A stretch of 64,000 nt of DNA from Rathayibacter sp. SD072 (GTDB lineage Bacteria; Actinomycetota; Actinomycetes; Actinomycetales; Microbacteriaceae), in assembly GCF_017355185.1 (NCBI RefSeq), contig NZ_JADILJ010000018.1, forward strand, positions 1-64,000, given 5' to 3'. Below the pieces are notes generated by a model. The model made no database searches. It was not told the DNA's origin and saw nothing but the letters and a program-made list of their open reading frames with translations. Shown here one piece after another: positions 1 to 8,514 of the stretch. Numbering within the stretch: position 1 is the stretch's first letter; each line of letters starts with the position of its first letter. The position numbers and the translations under genes were made by a program.

Positions 1-387
1 CGCCGCCGTCTTCCCCGCCGCCTCGCCGACCGCGTCCGCCGTGCGACCGGCCACCAGGACGGCGCGGACGCCCGCGGTGAAGCCCGCGAGCTTGATCAGC
101 GGACCGCCGATCGTGGCGGCGGTGAGGGCGACGAGCGCGTTCACGTTGCCGGTGACCTCGGCCACGTCCTTCGTGATCGTGTCGACCCGCGCGAGCTGCT
201 GGTTGGCCTCGCGGAGGGTGGAGGCGGACTCGTCCAGGATCGGGGTGAGACCGTCGCTGGCCTGCTTGATCGCCTCGCTGGTGCTGTCGAACACGCGACC
301 CAGCTTCCACAGCGGGATCGCCGCGATCGCGACCAGGATCGCGAACACTCCTGCGGCGATGAGTCCTGCGATGTCTCCACCGGTCAC
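1..387 (-). CDS. DUF948 domain protein, 3' end outside the window
   Basis: The first 129 codons are visible and the frame runs off the window edge. The GTG start at 387 has a GGAGG ribosome site just upstream. Residues about 6-27 form one hydrophobic membrane segment (LIAAGVFAILVAIAAIPLW), followed by a helical stretch rich in Glu, Thr and Asp (FDSTSEAIKQASDGLTPILDES) and then a second mildly hydrophobic region. This is the pattern of DUF948 proteins, small membrane-anchored helical proteins of unknown function. It lies downstream of rpsD on the same strand; in related actinobacteria this gene usually sits between rpsD and alaS, which I cannot see here. The family call is from sequence pattern only. 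Confidence 0.8.
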   Translation of the reverse strand, partial: MTGGDIAGLIAAGVFAILVAIAAIPLWKLGRVFDSTSEAIKQASDGLTPILDESASTLREANQQLARVDTITKDVAEVTGNVNALVALTAATIGGPLIKLAGFTAGVRAVLVAGRTADAVGEAAGKTAA

Positions 388-488
388 GGTGACCTCCGTT
401 CGGCGCCGCCCGATGCGGCACTCCAGCCTAGCGACGCTCCGCGGAGCGCTGCGGCAGGGGCGGTGCGCGTGCCGTGCCCCGGGACGAC

Positions 489-519
489 GGAAGGCCCCTG
501 CGGTGAGCAGGGGCCTTCC
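489..519 (-). terminator. Hairpin after rpsD
   Basis: Two perfect 12-nt arms (489-500 and 508-519, GGAAGGCCCCTG and its complement) enclose a 7-nt loop. It lies 35 nt past the rpsD stop codon and upstream of the DUF948 gene. There is no clear U-tract, so it may be an intrinsic terminator of the GC-rich actinobacterial kind or an RNA end stabiliser. Confidence 0.65.
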
Positions 520-553
520 GGGACGACGGTCGGACGACCGGGTCAGGAGTGGA

Positions 554-1183
554 TCAGCGGGCGGCGTAGTACTCGACGACCAGCTGGACCTCGCAGGTCA
601 CGGGGACCTCGGCGCGCTTCGGGCGGCGCAGCAGCGTCGCCTGGAGCTTGTCGATCTCGACCTCGAGGTAGCCCGGGGTCTTGGGGAGGACGTCGACGTG
701 CCCACCGGCGGCGGCGACCTGGAAGGGCTCGGTGCCCTCGGAGCGGGTCTTGACGTGGATGACCTGGCCCGGCTTCACGCGGAAGGAGGGGCGGTCGACC
801 GTCTTGCCGTCCACCATGATGTGGCGGTGCGTGACGAACTGGCGGGCCTGCGCGGTGGTGCGGGCGAAGCCCGAGCGCAGGACGAGGGCGTCGAGGCGCA
901 TCTCGAGGAGCTCGACCAGGTTCTCACCGGTCAGGCCCTGGGTGCGGCGCGCCTCGGCGAACGCGATGCGGAGCTGCTTCTCGCGGATGCCGTACTGGGC
1001 GCGCAGACGCTGCTTCTCACGCAGGCGGACCGCGTAGTCGGAGTCGGCCTTGCGCTTCGAGCGGCCGTGCTCACCGGGAGCGTAGGGACGCTTCTCGAGG
1101 TAGCGGGCCGCCTTCGGGGTCAGCGGGATGCCGAGGGCGCGCGAGAGGCGCGTCTTCGAACGGGAACGGGAGGTCGTCGACAC
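554..1183 (-). CDS. rpsD: 30S ribosomal protein S4
   Basis: The 209-residue product has the usual S4 length. S4 binds 16S rRNA early in small-subunit assembly. The N-terminal part carries the rRNA-binding region (RYLEKRPYAPGEHG), and the central S4 RNA-binding fold is at about residues 98-160 (MRLDALVLRSGFARTTAQARQFVTHRHIMVDG). The N-terminal Cys cluster of some S4 proteins is absent, as in the zinc-free form. The gene stands alone rather than in the alpha operon and is preceded by about 215 nt without a gene, which may hold its promoter and a leader. A TAGTCT -10-like hexamer lies on the minus strand at 1367-1372. A hairpin follows the gene. Confidence 0.97.
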   Translation of the reverse strand: MSTTSRSRSKTRLSRALGIPLTPKAARYLEKRPYAPGEHGRSKRKADSDYAVRLREKQRLRAQYGIREKQLRIAFAEARRTQGLTGENLVELLEMRLDALVLRSGFARTTAQARQFVTHRHIMVDGKTVDRPSFRVKPGQVIHVKTRSEGTEPFQVAAAGGHVDVLPKTPGYLEVEIDKLQATLLRRPKRAEVPVTCEVQLVVEYYAAR

Positions 1184-1398
1184 TGTGGTCCTTCCAAGGT
1201 CTGAGAGGTTCGATCGCAGCTCTCGCCTGCGCTCTCCGGGAGGAGAGCGGGCGCCGTGGTCGTGTCCGGTCGCGGGTGCGTCCGGAAGGGTGACCGCGGT
1301 GACGAGCTGCGCGATTCAGAGGGATGCGCTGCTCCGCTCGGCTACAGAGCGGTGGGCAACCGCAGAAGACTATCACGGACGACCGCCGTGCACTGGTC

Positions 1399-2823
1399 TC
1401 ATCCGCCGCGGATGATCCGCATGAGCTTGGCGAGTCGGGCCGACACGTCGCGCTCGTTGCCGTGCTCCGTCGGGTCGTAGTACCGGGCGCCCTCGAGCGC
1501 GTCGGGGAGGTACTGCTGCTGCAGCACGCCGAGGTCGGCGTCGTGCGGATAGCGGTACCCCTTGCCGTGCCCGAGCCGCTTCGCGCCCGGATAGTGCGCG
1601 TCGCGCAGATGCGGAGGCACCCGCCCGGCCTTCCCCGCGCGGACATCGGCGATGGCCGCGTCGAGCGCCGTGTAGGAGGCGTTGGACTTCGGCGCGGTCG
1701 CGAGGTGCACGACGGCCTGCGCGAGCGGGATGCGACCCTCGGGCATCCCGATGAGCTGCACCGCATCGGCGGCGGCGACCGCGATGACGAGCGCCTGCGG
1801 ATCGGCCATGCCGATGTCCTCCGACGCCGAGACGATGATCCGCCTGGCGATGAAGCGCGGGTCCTCCCCCGCCTCGATCATCCGGGCCAGGTAGTGCAGC
1901 GCCGCATCGACGTCGGAGCCGCGGATCGACTTGATGAAGGCGCTGATGACGTCGTAGTGCTCGTCGCCGTTGCGGTCGTAGCGCAGCAGAGCGCGATCGA
2001 CGGCCCGGGCGACGATCTCGGTGGTGATGAGCGGGAGCTCGGGCTCCTCGGGCGGCGAGTCGCCCCCGACGGGCGCGTCGTCGTCCTCGTCGTCCTCGTC
2101 CTCCGGCTCGGCCGTCCGGGCGGCGCGGTCGGCCTCGCGCGCGTCCGACCTGGCCGAGGTGGCCGCCGCCTCGAGCGCCGTGAGCGCCCGTCGGGCGTCT
2201 CCGGAGGCGAGGCGGATGATGCTCGCCCGCGCCTCGGGATCGAGCGCGACCGTCGCTCGCAGGCCCCGCTCGTCGACGAGGGCGCGGTCGACGAGCACGC
2301 CGAGGTCGTCGTCGCTCAGCGGCTCGAGGGTGAGCAGCAGCGAGCGCGACAGCAGGGGCGCGATCACCGAGAAGGACGGGTTCTCGGTGGTCGCGGCGAT
2401 GAGGATGACCCAGCCGTTCTCGACACCGGGCAGCAGGGCGTCCTGCTGCGCCTTCGTGAAGCGGTGGATCTCGTCGAGGAAGAGGACCGTCGAGGTGCCG
2501 TAGAGATCGCGGGTCGAGAGCGCCTCCTCCATCACCTGGCGCACGTCCTTCACTCCGGCGGTGACCGCCGAGAGCTCGACGAACCGGCGGCCGCTGGAGT
2601 GGGCGACCGCCTGCGCGAGCGTCGTCTTGCCGGTGCCGGGCGGACCCCACAGGATCACCGACACGGCACCGCGCTCGCCCGTGGTGTCGGCCGCGAGGGC
2701 GACCAGCGGCGAGCCCCGCGTGAGCAGGTGGCGCTGGCCGGCGACCTCGTCGAGGCTGCGCGGGCGCATCCGCACGGCGAGCGGAGTCGCGCCGGAGCGG
2801 AGTCCGGCCTGCTGCATGGTCAT
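1399..2823 (-). CDS. rarA: Replication-associated recombination protein A (RarA/MgsA AAA+ ATPase)
   Basis: This 474-residue AAA+ ATPase resembles clamp-loader subunits and RuvB and acts at stalled replication forks. Walker A is at about 59-68 ([10 protein letters not shown]) and Walker B at about 114-120 (LFLDEIHR), followed by a sensor region (ATTENPSF). The C-terminal MgsA tetramerisation part includes [15 protein letters not shown] and HLATAPKSN. The start ATG at 2823 gives the usual N-terminus ([17 protein letters not shown]); a second ATG lies two codons later. An acidic, low-complexity insertion at about 222-264 (EDEDDEDDD) separates the ATPase core from the C-terminal domain and is longer than I expect for the family. 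It is divergent from the cyclophilin gene. Confidence 0.94.
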   Translation of the reverse strand: MTMQQAGLRSGATPLAVRMRPRSLDEVAGQRHLLTRGSPLVALAADTTGERGAVSVILWGPPGTGKTTLAQAVAHSSGRRFVELSAVTAGVKDVRQVMEEALSTRDLYGTSTVLFLDEIHRFTKAQQDALLPGVENGWVILIAATTENPSFSVIAPLLSRSLLLTLEPLSDDDLGVLVDRALVDERGLRATVALDPEARASIIRLASGDARRALTALEAAATSARSDAREADRAARTAEPEDEDDEDDDAPVGGDSPPEEPELPLITTEIVARAVDRALLRYDRNGDEHYDVISAFIKSIRGSDVDAALHYLARMIEAGEDPRFIARRIIVSASEDIGMADPQALVIAVAAADAVQLIGMPEGRIPLAQAVVHLATAPKSNASYTALDAAIADVRAGKAGRVPPHLRDAHYPGAKRLGHGKGYRYPHDADLGVLQQQYLPDALEGARYYDPTEHGNERDVSARLAKLMRIIRGG

Positions 2824-2976
2824 GCCCGCAAGCGTAACGAGGGCCCCCGACACCCGCGTCGGGCGGCGGAGCGGCGTGTGGAGTCGCCGCGCCGATTCTC
2901 GTAGGCTCATCGCGGTCTGCGCCCCGCGCGGACCGCCGCGCCGACCGGGGCGCGATGGGAGACGTCGGAGGAACAC

Positions 2977-3765
2977 GTGGTTCAGGGCAAGTCGAACGAC
3001 CGCGAGGCGCGCACCCGGCTCAGGGCCTACCAGGCCCGGCAGGCCCTGCACCGCACCCGATCCGCCCGCCGCCGGCGCGACAACGTGATCGCGGCCGTCG
3101 CCGGCGTCGTCGTGCTCGCCCTCGCCGTCATCGCCCAGATCCTCTACTTCTCGGGTGGACCGGGCACCCCGGTCGCCGAGCCGTCGTCCAGCGCGAGCGC
3201 GACTCCCGCTCCCACCGCGACCGGGCAGAACACCGGCGACGTCCCCTCGAGCGACATCGCCGAGGGCCGCGACTGGACCGGCGAGATGACGATCAACACC
3301 GACGCGCTCGGCATCACCCTGGCGGGCGCCGCGGCTCCCCAGGCCGTCTCCTCCTTCCTCTCGCTCGCTCAGTCGGGGTTCTACGACGGCGTCTCCTGCC
3401 ACCGGCTCACCACCGAGGGCCTGTTCGTCCTGCAGTGCGGCGACCCCGACGGCGACGGCACCGGAGGACCTGGCTACAGCTACGGCCCCGTCGAGAACGC
3501 CCCCGAGGACGGCCTCTACCCGGCCGGCACCATCGCGATGGCCCGCCAGTCGGGCAACGGCTACAGCCAGGGCAGCCAGTTCTTCGTCGTCTACGAGGAC
3601 ACGACGCTCCCCGCCGACGCCGCCGGCGGCTACACCGTCATCGGGCAGGTCACCTCGGGCCTGGACGCCCTGGTCGCCGACGTCGTCTCGAAGGGCACCG
3701 CCGACGGCTCCGCTGACGGCGCGCCCGCGGAGCCCGTGGCGATCACCTCCGTCTCGGTGCAGTAG
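2977..3765 (+). CDS. Membrane-anchored cyclophilin-type peptidyl-prolyl isomerase
   Basis: The 262-residue protein begins with a basic cytoplasmic tail (about 1-35), one membrane helix (about 36-58, [20 protein letters not shown]), then a Ser/Ala/Pro/Thr-rich linker and a cyclophilin domain (about 95-262), so the isomerase domain should lie outside the membrane. Cyclophilin signatures include [26 protein letters not shown] and [10 protein letters not shown]. It probably helps fold secreted proteins by catalysing proline isomerisation. The GTG start at 2977 has GGAGG eight bases upstream. It is divergent from rarA, with a TAGGCT -10-like hexamer at 2902-2907. The position near relA and secDF matches Rv2582 of M. 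tuberculosis. Confidence 0.92.
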   Translation: MVQGKSNDREARTRLRAYQARQALHRTRSARRRRDNVIAAVAGVVVLALAVIAQILYFSGGPGTPVAEPSSSASATPAPTATGQNTGDVPSSDIAEGRDWTGEMTINTDALGITLAGAAAPQAVSSFLSLAQSGFYDGVSCHRLTTEGLFVLQCGDPDGDGTGGPGYSYGPVENAPEDGLYPAGTIAMARQSGNGYSQGSQFFVVYEDTTLPADAAGGYTVIGQVTSGLDALVADVVSKGTADGSADGAPAEPVAITSVSVQ

Positions 3766-3952
3766 GCGCGGCGCGCCCCCTCGCCCGACCGGGGTGCAGG
3801 AGCCGGGGGCGCCCCTGTGCAATAGGCTGAACGTCACTGCCCGTTCGCGGCCGAGCGCGGTACCCGGCCTACCGGCCGTCGAGCCCGATCGGCCACCGAC
3901 GCGACGGACATCGAACAGCACGACATCGAACAGCAAGGTGAGGCTCCGAGCG

Positions 3953-5176
3953 ATGAGTGACCAGCAGCCGTGGGGACGAGTCGACGACGACGGGACGGTC
4001 TACGTCCGAGTCGGAGACGGGGAGCGCGAGGTCGGCCAGTACCCCGATGCCACCCCAGAGGAGGCGCTCGCCTACTACGAGCGCAAGTACACCGAGCTGG
4101 CCGGGCAGGTCTCCCTGCTCGAGCAGCGGGCGAAGCGGGGTGCTCCCGCCGCCGACGTCGCCCGGACGGTCCAGTCGCTGACCGCGGCGATCGCCGAGGC
4201 GCACGCCGTCGGTGATCTCGAGGCGCTGCAGACGCGCGTCAGCGCGCTGAGCGGCTCGGTCGAGGACCTCTCCGAGCAGCAGGCCGCCGAGTCCAAGGCC
4301 GTGCTGGCCGAGGCTCTCGCGTACCGCGAGGCGATCGTCGCGGAGGCGGAGGCCCTGGCCGCCGTCGATCCCGCCAAGACGCAGTGGAAGCAGGCGAGCG
4401 CGGCGATCGACGAGCTGTTCGCCCGTTGGCAGAGCCACCAGCAGCAGGGGCCCCGCCTGCCCAAGAACGAGGCCAACGAGCTCTGGCGCCGCTTCCGCGG
4501 TGCCCGCACGACCATCGAGCAGAACCGCAAGGCGTTCTTCGCCGACCTCGACTCCGCGCACCGCGAGGCCAAGGCCGCGAAGCAGGCGCTGATCGACCAG
4601 GCGGAGGCCCTCGTGCCGCGCGGCGCCGAGGCGATCCCCGAGTACCGCACCCTCCTCGAGAGCTGGCGGGTCGCCGGTCGAGCGGGCAAGCGGTTCGACG
4701 ACGCGCTCTGGGCGCGGTTCAAGGCCGCCGGCGATGCGATCTACGGCGCGAAGGCCGAGATCGTCGCCCAGGAGAGCGTCGAGTACACCGAGAACCTCGA
4801 CCGCAAGCTCGCGCTGCTCGAGGAGGCGGAGCCGCTCCTGCAGGAGCAGGATCGCGAGAAGGCGAAGCGCGCCCTGCTCTCCGTCCAGGAGCGCTGGGAC
4901 GAGGTCGGACGCGTGCCGCGCGAGCAGGTCCGCACGATCGAGGACCGGCTCCGCAAGGTCGAGGCGCACGTGCGCAAGCTCGACGAGGAGCATTGGAACC
5001 GCAGCAACCCGGAGCGCAAGGCCCGCTCGGAGGGGCTCGCCTCCCAGCTGACCTCGGCGATCCAGAAGCTGCAGGACGAGCTCGACGAGGCGAAGGCCCG
5101 CGGCGACCGCGCCGCCATCGCCCAGGCGCAGGAGGCCCTCGACGCCCGCAAGGTGTGGCTGGACGCGCTGGGCTGA
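3953..5176 (+). CDS. DUF349 domain protein
   Basis: The 407-residue protein is almost wholly helical and charged, with repeated DUF349-type segments containing W and R/K at regular spacing ([64 protein letters not shown]). It starts with a small beta-rich head ([25 protein letters not shown]), common in the actinobacterial family. The function is unknown; coiled-coil behaviour is likely. The frame is open from further upstream, but the ATG at 3953 follows AAGGTGAGG and begins where the conserved head begins. A TAGGCT -10-like hexamer lies at 3823-3828. A short hairpin follows the gene at 5196-5215. Confidence 0.9.
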   Translation: MSDQQPWGRVDDDGTVYVRVGDGEREVGQYPDATPEEALAYYERKYTELAGQVSLLEQRAKRGAPAADVARTVQSLTAAIAEAHAVGDLEALQTRVSALSGSVEDLSEQQAAESKAVLAEALAYREAIVAEAEALAAVDPAKTQWKQASAAIDELFARWQSHQQQGPRLPKNEANELWRRFRGARTTIEQNRKAFFADLDSAHREAKAAKQALIDQAEALVPRGAEAIPEYRTLLESWRVAGRAGKRFDDALWARFKAAGDAIYGAKAEIVAQESVEYTENLDRKLALLEEAEPLLQEQDREKAKRALLSVQERWDEVGRVPREQVRTIEDRLRKVEAHVRKLDEEHWNRSNPERKARSEGLASQLTSAIQKLQDELDEAKARGDRAAIAQAQEALDARKVWLDALG

Positions 5177-5195
5177 TCCCCGAGGGGCTGATCCG

Positions 5196-5215
5196 GGTGG
5201 AGGTCCTCCTCCACC
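5196..5215 (+). terminator. Short hairpin after the DUF349 gene
   Basis: Eight-base arms (GGTGGAGG and CCTCCACC) are separated by TCCT, 20 nt past the stop codon. No U-tract follows, so this is a possible rather than proven terminator. Confidence 0.45.
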
Positions 5216-5250
5216 GTCCGGATCCGTCCACAGATCCGCAGAAGCGCCTC

Positions 5251-5301
5251 CGGAGGGGAGTCGCGTCGTCCACTCTCGTGGGATGACGCGACTCCCCTCC
5301 G
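5251..5301. repeat. 17-bp perfect inverted repeat spanning a start codon
   Basis: The arms at 5251-5267 and 5285-5301 are exact reverse complements (CGGAGGGGAGTCGCGTC) with a 17-nt spacer. The right arm begins inside the ATG at 5283, so the start codon and first codons of the next gene would be paired in RNA, and the GGAGGGGAG stretch would be hidden in the left arm. It could equally be a protein-binding palindrome. Confidence 0.7.
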
Positions 5302-5840
5302 TTCTGCTTCCCGGACACCTCCCCCTCGCCGAGCTCTGCGCGGCCCGACTCGACGGGGAGCTGCGAGCCCTCGACGAGGGCTTCGTCGTCTCCGACCTGC
5401 CGACGGGCGCCGCCGAGCGCGGAGCCGCGCTGCTGGCGGTGCTCCCCCGCGGCACCGTCGCCGATCGGCTCAGCGCCGCCTGGGTCCACGGAGCGACGAC
5501 GGACGCACCGTCCGTGCACAGCGCATCGATCGACCGCCGCCACCGGCTGCACCCGCCGCGGATGGCCCGGCTGCGCTACCACGAGGTGCGCCTCTCCGAC
5601 TCCGAGGTCGTCACCCTCGGCGGGTGCGCGGTCACCACTCCCGTGCGCACCCTCGTCGATCTGGCGAGGATCGCGACGGCGTGCGACGACGACCTGCTCC
5701 GCTCGCTCGCGGCCGTCACCGGGACGTCCCTCGACGCGGTGCTGGCGCACCTCACCGCGGCGGGCACGGCCGTGGCGGGCCGCCGCATCGCCGAGAGCCG
5801 GCTGGCGGCCGCGCTCGACGCGCGGCCGCCGGATCCGGGG
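5283..5840 (+). CDS. AbiEi-like / DUF559-associated protein, 3' end uncertain
   Basis: About 186 residues look coding, with high G/C at codon third positions. The pattern GTVADRLSAAWVHG, HPPRMARLRYHEVRLSDSEVV and CAVTTPVRTLVDLARI is that of actinobacterial proteins related to AbiEi-type antitoxins, whose first part is a small regulatory domain. No partner toxin gene is nearby. This frame has no stop before relA and stays open antisense to relA, the rhodanese gene and secF, as far as 9677. Stops in the other two frames occur at once (5852-5854 and 5860-5862), so a one- or two-base shift near the GC-rich end (about 5815-5840) would give a normal C-terminus. I therefore end the entry at the relA stop and treat the 3' end as unresolved. 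Function unknown. Confidence 0.5.
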
Positions 5841-5857
5841 TCAGCCCGCGCTGACCC
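5838..5857. terminator. Shared hairpin at the relA 3' end
   Basis: Eight-base arms (GGGTCAGC and GCTGACCC) with a 4-nt loop contain the relA stop codon in the left arm as drawn on the plus strand. A plus-strand TGA in another frame lies in the right arm. It may terminate both converging genes. Confidence 0.5.
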
Positions 5858-8093
5858 GGTAGACGTCGTAGACGGCGTCGATGCGGCGCACGGCGTTCAG
5901 CACCCGGTCGAGGTGCGTCGTGTCGCCCATCTCGAAGACGAAGCGGCTGATCGCCAGCCGGTCGCTCGAGGTCGAGACGGTCGCCGACAGGATGTTCACG
6001 TGGTGCTCGGAGAGCACGCGGGTCACATCGCTGAGCAGTCCGGAGCGATCGAGGGCCTCGACCTGGATCTGCACCAGGAAGATGCTCTTGGACGACGGCG
6101 CCCACTCGACGTCCACGATGCGCTCGGGCTCCTTGAGGAGCTCCTGCACGTTGTGGCAGTTGGCCTGGTGCACCGAGACGCCCGCCCCGCGCGTGACGAA
6201 TCCCACGATCTGATCGCCCGGCACCGGGGTGCAGCACTTGGCGAGCTTCACCAGGATGTCGGGGGCGCCCTTGACGAGCACGCCGGACTCGCTGCTGCGG
6301 CTGCGCGGACGCGGGGAGCGAGGGAGGGTGACCTCGTTCTCGTCCGACTCCGGATCGCCCTGGATCGAGGCGACGACCTTCTCGAGCACCGACTGGGTCG
6401 AGACGTGCCCCTCGCCGACGGCCGCGTAGAGCGCCTCGACGTCGTTGTAGCGCAGCTGGCTCGCCACCTCGGTGAAGGTGTCCTGGCTCATCAGCTTCTG
6501 CAACGGCAGGTTCTGCTTGCGCATCGCCCGGGCGATCGAGTCCTTGCCCTGCTCGATTGCCTCGTCGCGCCGCTCCTTGGTGAACCACTGGCGGATCTTG
6601 TTGCGGGCCCGAGGGCTCTGCACGAAGTTCAGCCAGTCCTGGCTGGGCCCGCTGTCGGGGTTCTTCGAGGTGAAGACCTCGACGACGTCGCCGGTCGTCA
6701 GCGAGGACTCGAGCGGCACGAGGCGGCCGTTGACCTTCGCGCCCATGGTGCGGTGGCCGACCTCGGTGTGCACCGCATAGGCGAAGTCGACGGGGGTCGC
6801 TCCGGTGGGCAGGCCGATGACCCGGCCCTTCGGAGTGAAGACGTAGACCTCCTTGGCGCCGATCTCGAAGCGGAGGGAATCGAGGAACTCGTTCGGGTCC
6901 GTCGTCTCGGACTGCCAGTCCGAGAGGTGCGCGAGCCAGGCGAGGTCGGTGTCGTTCGAGCCGGACGTGGGCACCTTGCCCGTCGCCATCTGCTCCTTGT
7001 ACTTCCAGTGCGCCGCGATGCCGAACTCGGCGTGCTGGTGCATCTCGTTGGTGCGGATCTGGATCTCGACCGCGCGGCCCTTGGGGCCGACCACCGTCGT
7101 GTGCAGCGACTGGTACAGGTTGAACTTCGGGGTCGCGATGTAGTCCTTGAAGCGGCCCGGCATCGGGGTCCACCGCGCGTGGATCGAGCCCAGCACCGCG
7201 TAGCAGTCGCGCACCGAGTTCACGAGCACGCGGATGCCCACGAGGTCGTAGATCTCGTCGAACTCGCGACCTCGCACCACCATCTTCTGGTAGATCGAGT
7301 AGTACTGCTTCGGACGGCCGACGACCCGGCCCCGGATCTTGCCGGCGCGCAGGTCCTCGCCGATGAGGTCGATCACGCTCTGGACGAACTCCTCGCGCTG
7401 AGGCGTCCGCCGCTTCACGAGGCTCTCGATCTCGTTGTAGATCTTGGGGTACAGCACCGCGAACGACAGGTCCTCGAGCTCCCACTTGATGGCCTGGATT
7501 CCCAGGCGGTGCGCGAGGGGCGCGTAGATCTCGAGGGTCTCGGTGGCCTTGCGCGCGGCGGACTCGGCCGGCACGAACCCCCAGGTGCGGGCGTTGTGCA
7601 GCCGGTCGGCGAGCTTGATGATGAGGACGCGGATGTCCTTCGACATCGCCACGATCATCTTGCGGACGGTCTCGGCCTGGGCGCTGTCGCCGTACTTCAC
7701 CTTGTCGAGCTTGGTGACGCCGTCGACCAGCATCGCGACCTCGTCGCCGAAGTCGGCGCGGAGCTCGTCGAGCTTGTAGTCGGTGTCCTCGACCGTGTCG
7801 TGCAGGAGGGCCGCGGCGATGGTCTTCGAGCCGATGCCGAGGTCGGCGAGGATCTGCGCGACCGCGAGCGGGTGCGTGATGTAGGGCTCCCCGCTGCGGC
7901 GCTTCTGCCCCGAGTGGGCCCGCTCAGCGACGGAGTAGGCGCGCTCGATCAACGCGATGTCGCTCTTGGGGTGGTGCATCCGCACCGTGCGCACGAGGGT
8001 GTCGACCGCGCCGCTGGGCTGCGCGCGCGAGAAGATCCGAGGGACCAGTCTGCGCAGGGCAGCGGTGGACGACGTGGTCGTGGTTTCCGTCAC
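5841..8093 (-). CDS. relA: Bifunctional (p)ppGpp synthetase/hydrolase (RelA/SpoT family)
   Basis: The 750-residue Rsh enzyme makes and degrades the stringent-response alarmone (p)ppGpp. In order: HD hydrolase domain (about 45-200, H60, H74 and the H98-D99 pair in LLHDTVEDT intact), synthetase domain (about 250-375, with GRPKQYYSIYQKM, RFKDYIATPKFNLYQSLHT and EIQIRTNEMHQHAEFGIAAHWKYK), TGS domain (KEVYVFTPKGRVIGLPTGATPVDFAYAVHTEVGH as its start), a conserved Cys-rich region (KCCTPVPGDQ), and a C-terminal ACT domain. Both catalytic halves appear intact, so it should be bifunctional. The GTG start at 8093 has GGAG upstream. It follows the rhodanese gene on the same strand after an 80-nt gap; the neighbourhood matches Rv2583c. 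Confidence 0.97.
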   Translation of the reverse strand: MTETTTTSSTAALRRLVPRIFSRAQPSGAVDTLVRTVRMHHPKSDIALIERAYSVAERAHSGQKRRSGEPYITHPLAVAQILADLGIGSKTIAAALLHDTVEDTDYKLDELRADFGDEVAMLVDGVTKLDKVKYGDSAQAETVRKMIVAMSKDIRVLIIKLADRLHNARTWGFVPAESAARKATETLEIYAPLAHRLGIQAIKWELEDLSFAVLYPKIYNEIESLVKRRTPQREEFVQSVIDLIGEDLRAGKIRGRVVGRPKQYYSIYQKMVVRGREFDEIYDLVGIRVLVNSVRDCYAVLGSIHARWTPMPGRFKDYIATPKFNLYQSLHTTVVGPKGRAVEIQIRTNEMHQHAEFGIAAHWKYKEQMATGKVPTSGSNDTDLAWLAHLSDWQSETTDPNEFLDSLRFEIGAKEVYVFTPKGRVIGLPTGATPVDFAYAVHTEVGHRTMGAKVNGRLVPLESSLTTGDVVEVFTSKNPDSGPSQDWLNFVQSPRARNKIRQWFTKERRDEAIEQGKDSIARAMRKQNLPLQKLMSQDTFTEVASQLRYNDVEALYAAVGEGHVSTQSVLEKVVASIQGDPESDENEVTLPRSPRPRSRSSESGVLVKGAPDILVKLAKCCTPVPGDQIVGFVTRGAGVSVHQANCHNVQELLKEPERIVDVEWAPSSKSIFLVQIQVEALDRSGLLSDVTRVLSEHHVNILSATVSTSSDRLAISRFVFEMGDTTHLDRVLNAVRRIDAVYDVYRVSAG

Positions 8094-8172
8094 GCGGGCA
8101 TCTCCATCGCCCCATTATCGCGCCTGCGGAGCGCTCCGATGACCCATCCGCCCAGGGCGGACCCGGCGGTCC

Positions 8173-8514
8173 TCAGTCGATCCGACCGGGACGGCCCTCG
8201 TCGTCGACCACATCGCCGCCGGCGGCCGCCCAGGCGGTCATCCCGGCCTCGACGTTGGCCGCCTCGTACCCCGCACCCTCGAGCGCCTGCACGACCATCG
8301 CCGACCGGACCCCGGAGTGGCAGACGACCAGGATGGGCGCCTCTGCGGGCAGCTCGTCCTGCCGTGCACCGATCGAGTTCATCGGGATGTGGTGGGCGGC
8401 GGAGGCGTGCCCGAGCGCCCACTCGTGCGGCTCCCGCACGTCCAGGAGCCACACCTCGTCGCGGGAGACGAGACCGATCGCGTCCGCCGCGGAGACCTGC
8501 GAGTACTCGGCCAT
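8173..8514 (-). CDS. Single-domain rhodanese-like sulfurtransferase
   Basis: This 113-residue protein is one rhodanese domain. The active-site loop CHSGVR (about 65-70) has the catalytic Cys65, and the usual WLLDVREPHEWALGH motif is at about 22-36. Such enzymes carry a persulfide on the active-site Cys and pass sulfur to acceptors; the partner here is unknown. The ATG at 8514 overlaps the secF stop codon by one base (TGATG), so translation is probably coupled to secF. No signal peptide is seen, so it should be cytoplasmic. In M. tuberculosis another gene (apt) fills this slot between secF and relA. Confidence 0.92.
   Translation of the reverse strand: MAEYSQVSAADAIGLVSRDEVWLLDVREPHEWALGHASAAHHIPMNSIGARQDELPAEAPILVVCHSGVRSAMVVQALEGAGYEAANVEAGMTAWAAAGGDVVDDEGRPGRID

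Noticed and set aside
1184-1398. Possible tRNA or structured RNA upstream of rpsD
   Set aside because: Short GCTC/GAGC pairings exist but no cloverleaf or known leader structure could be drawn.
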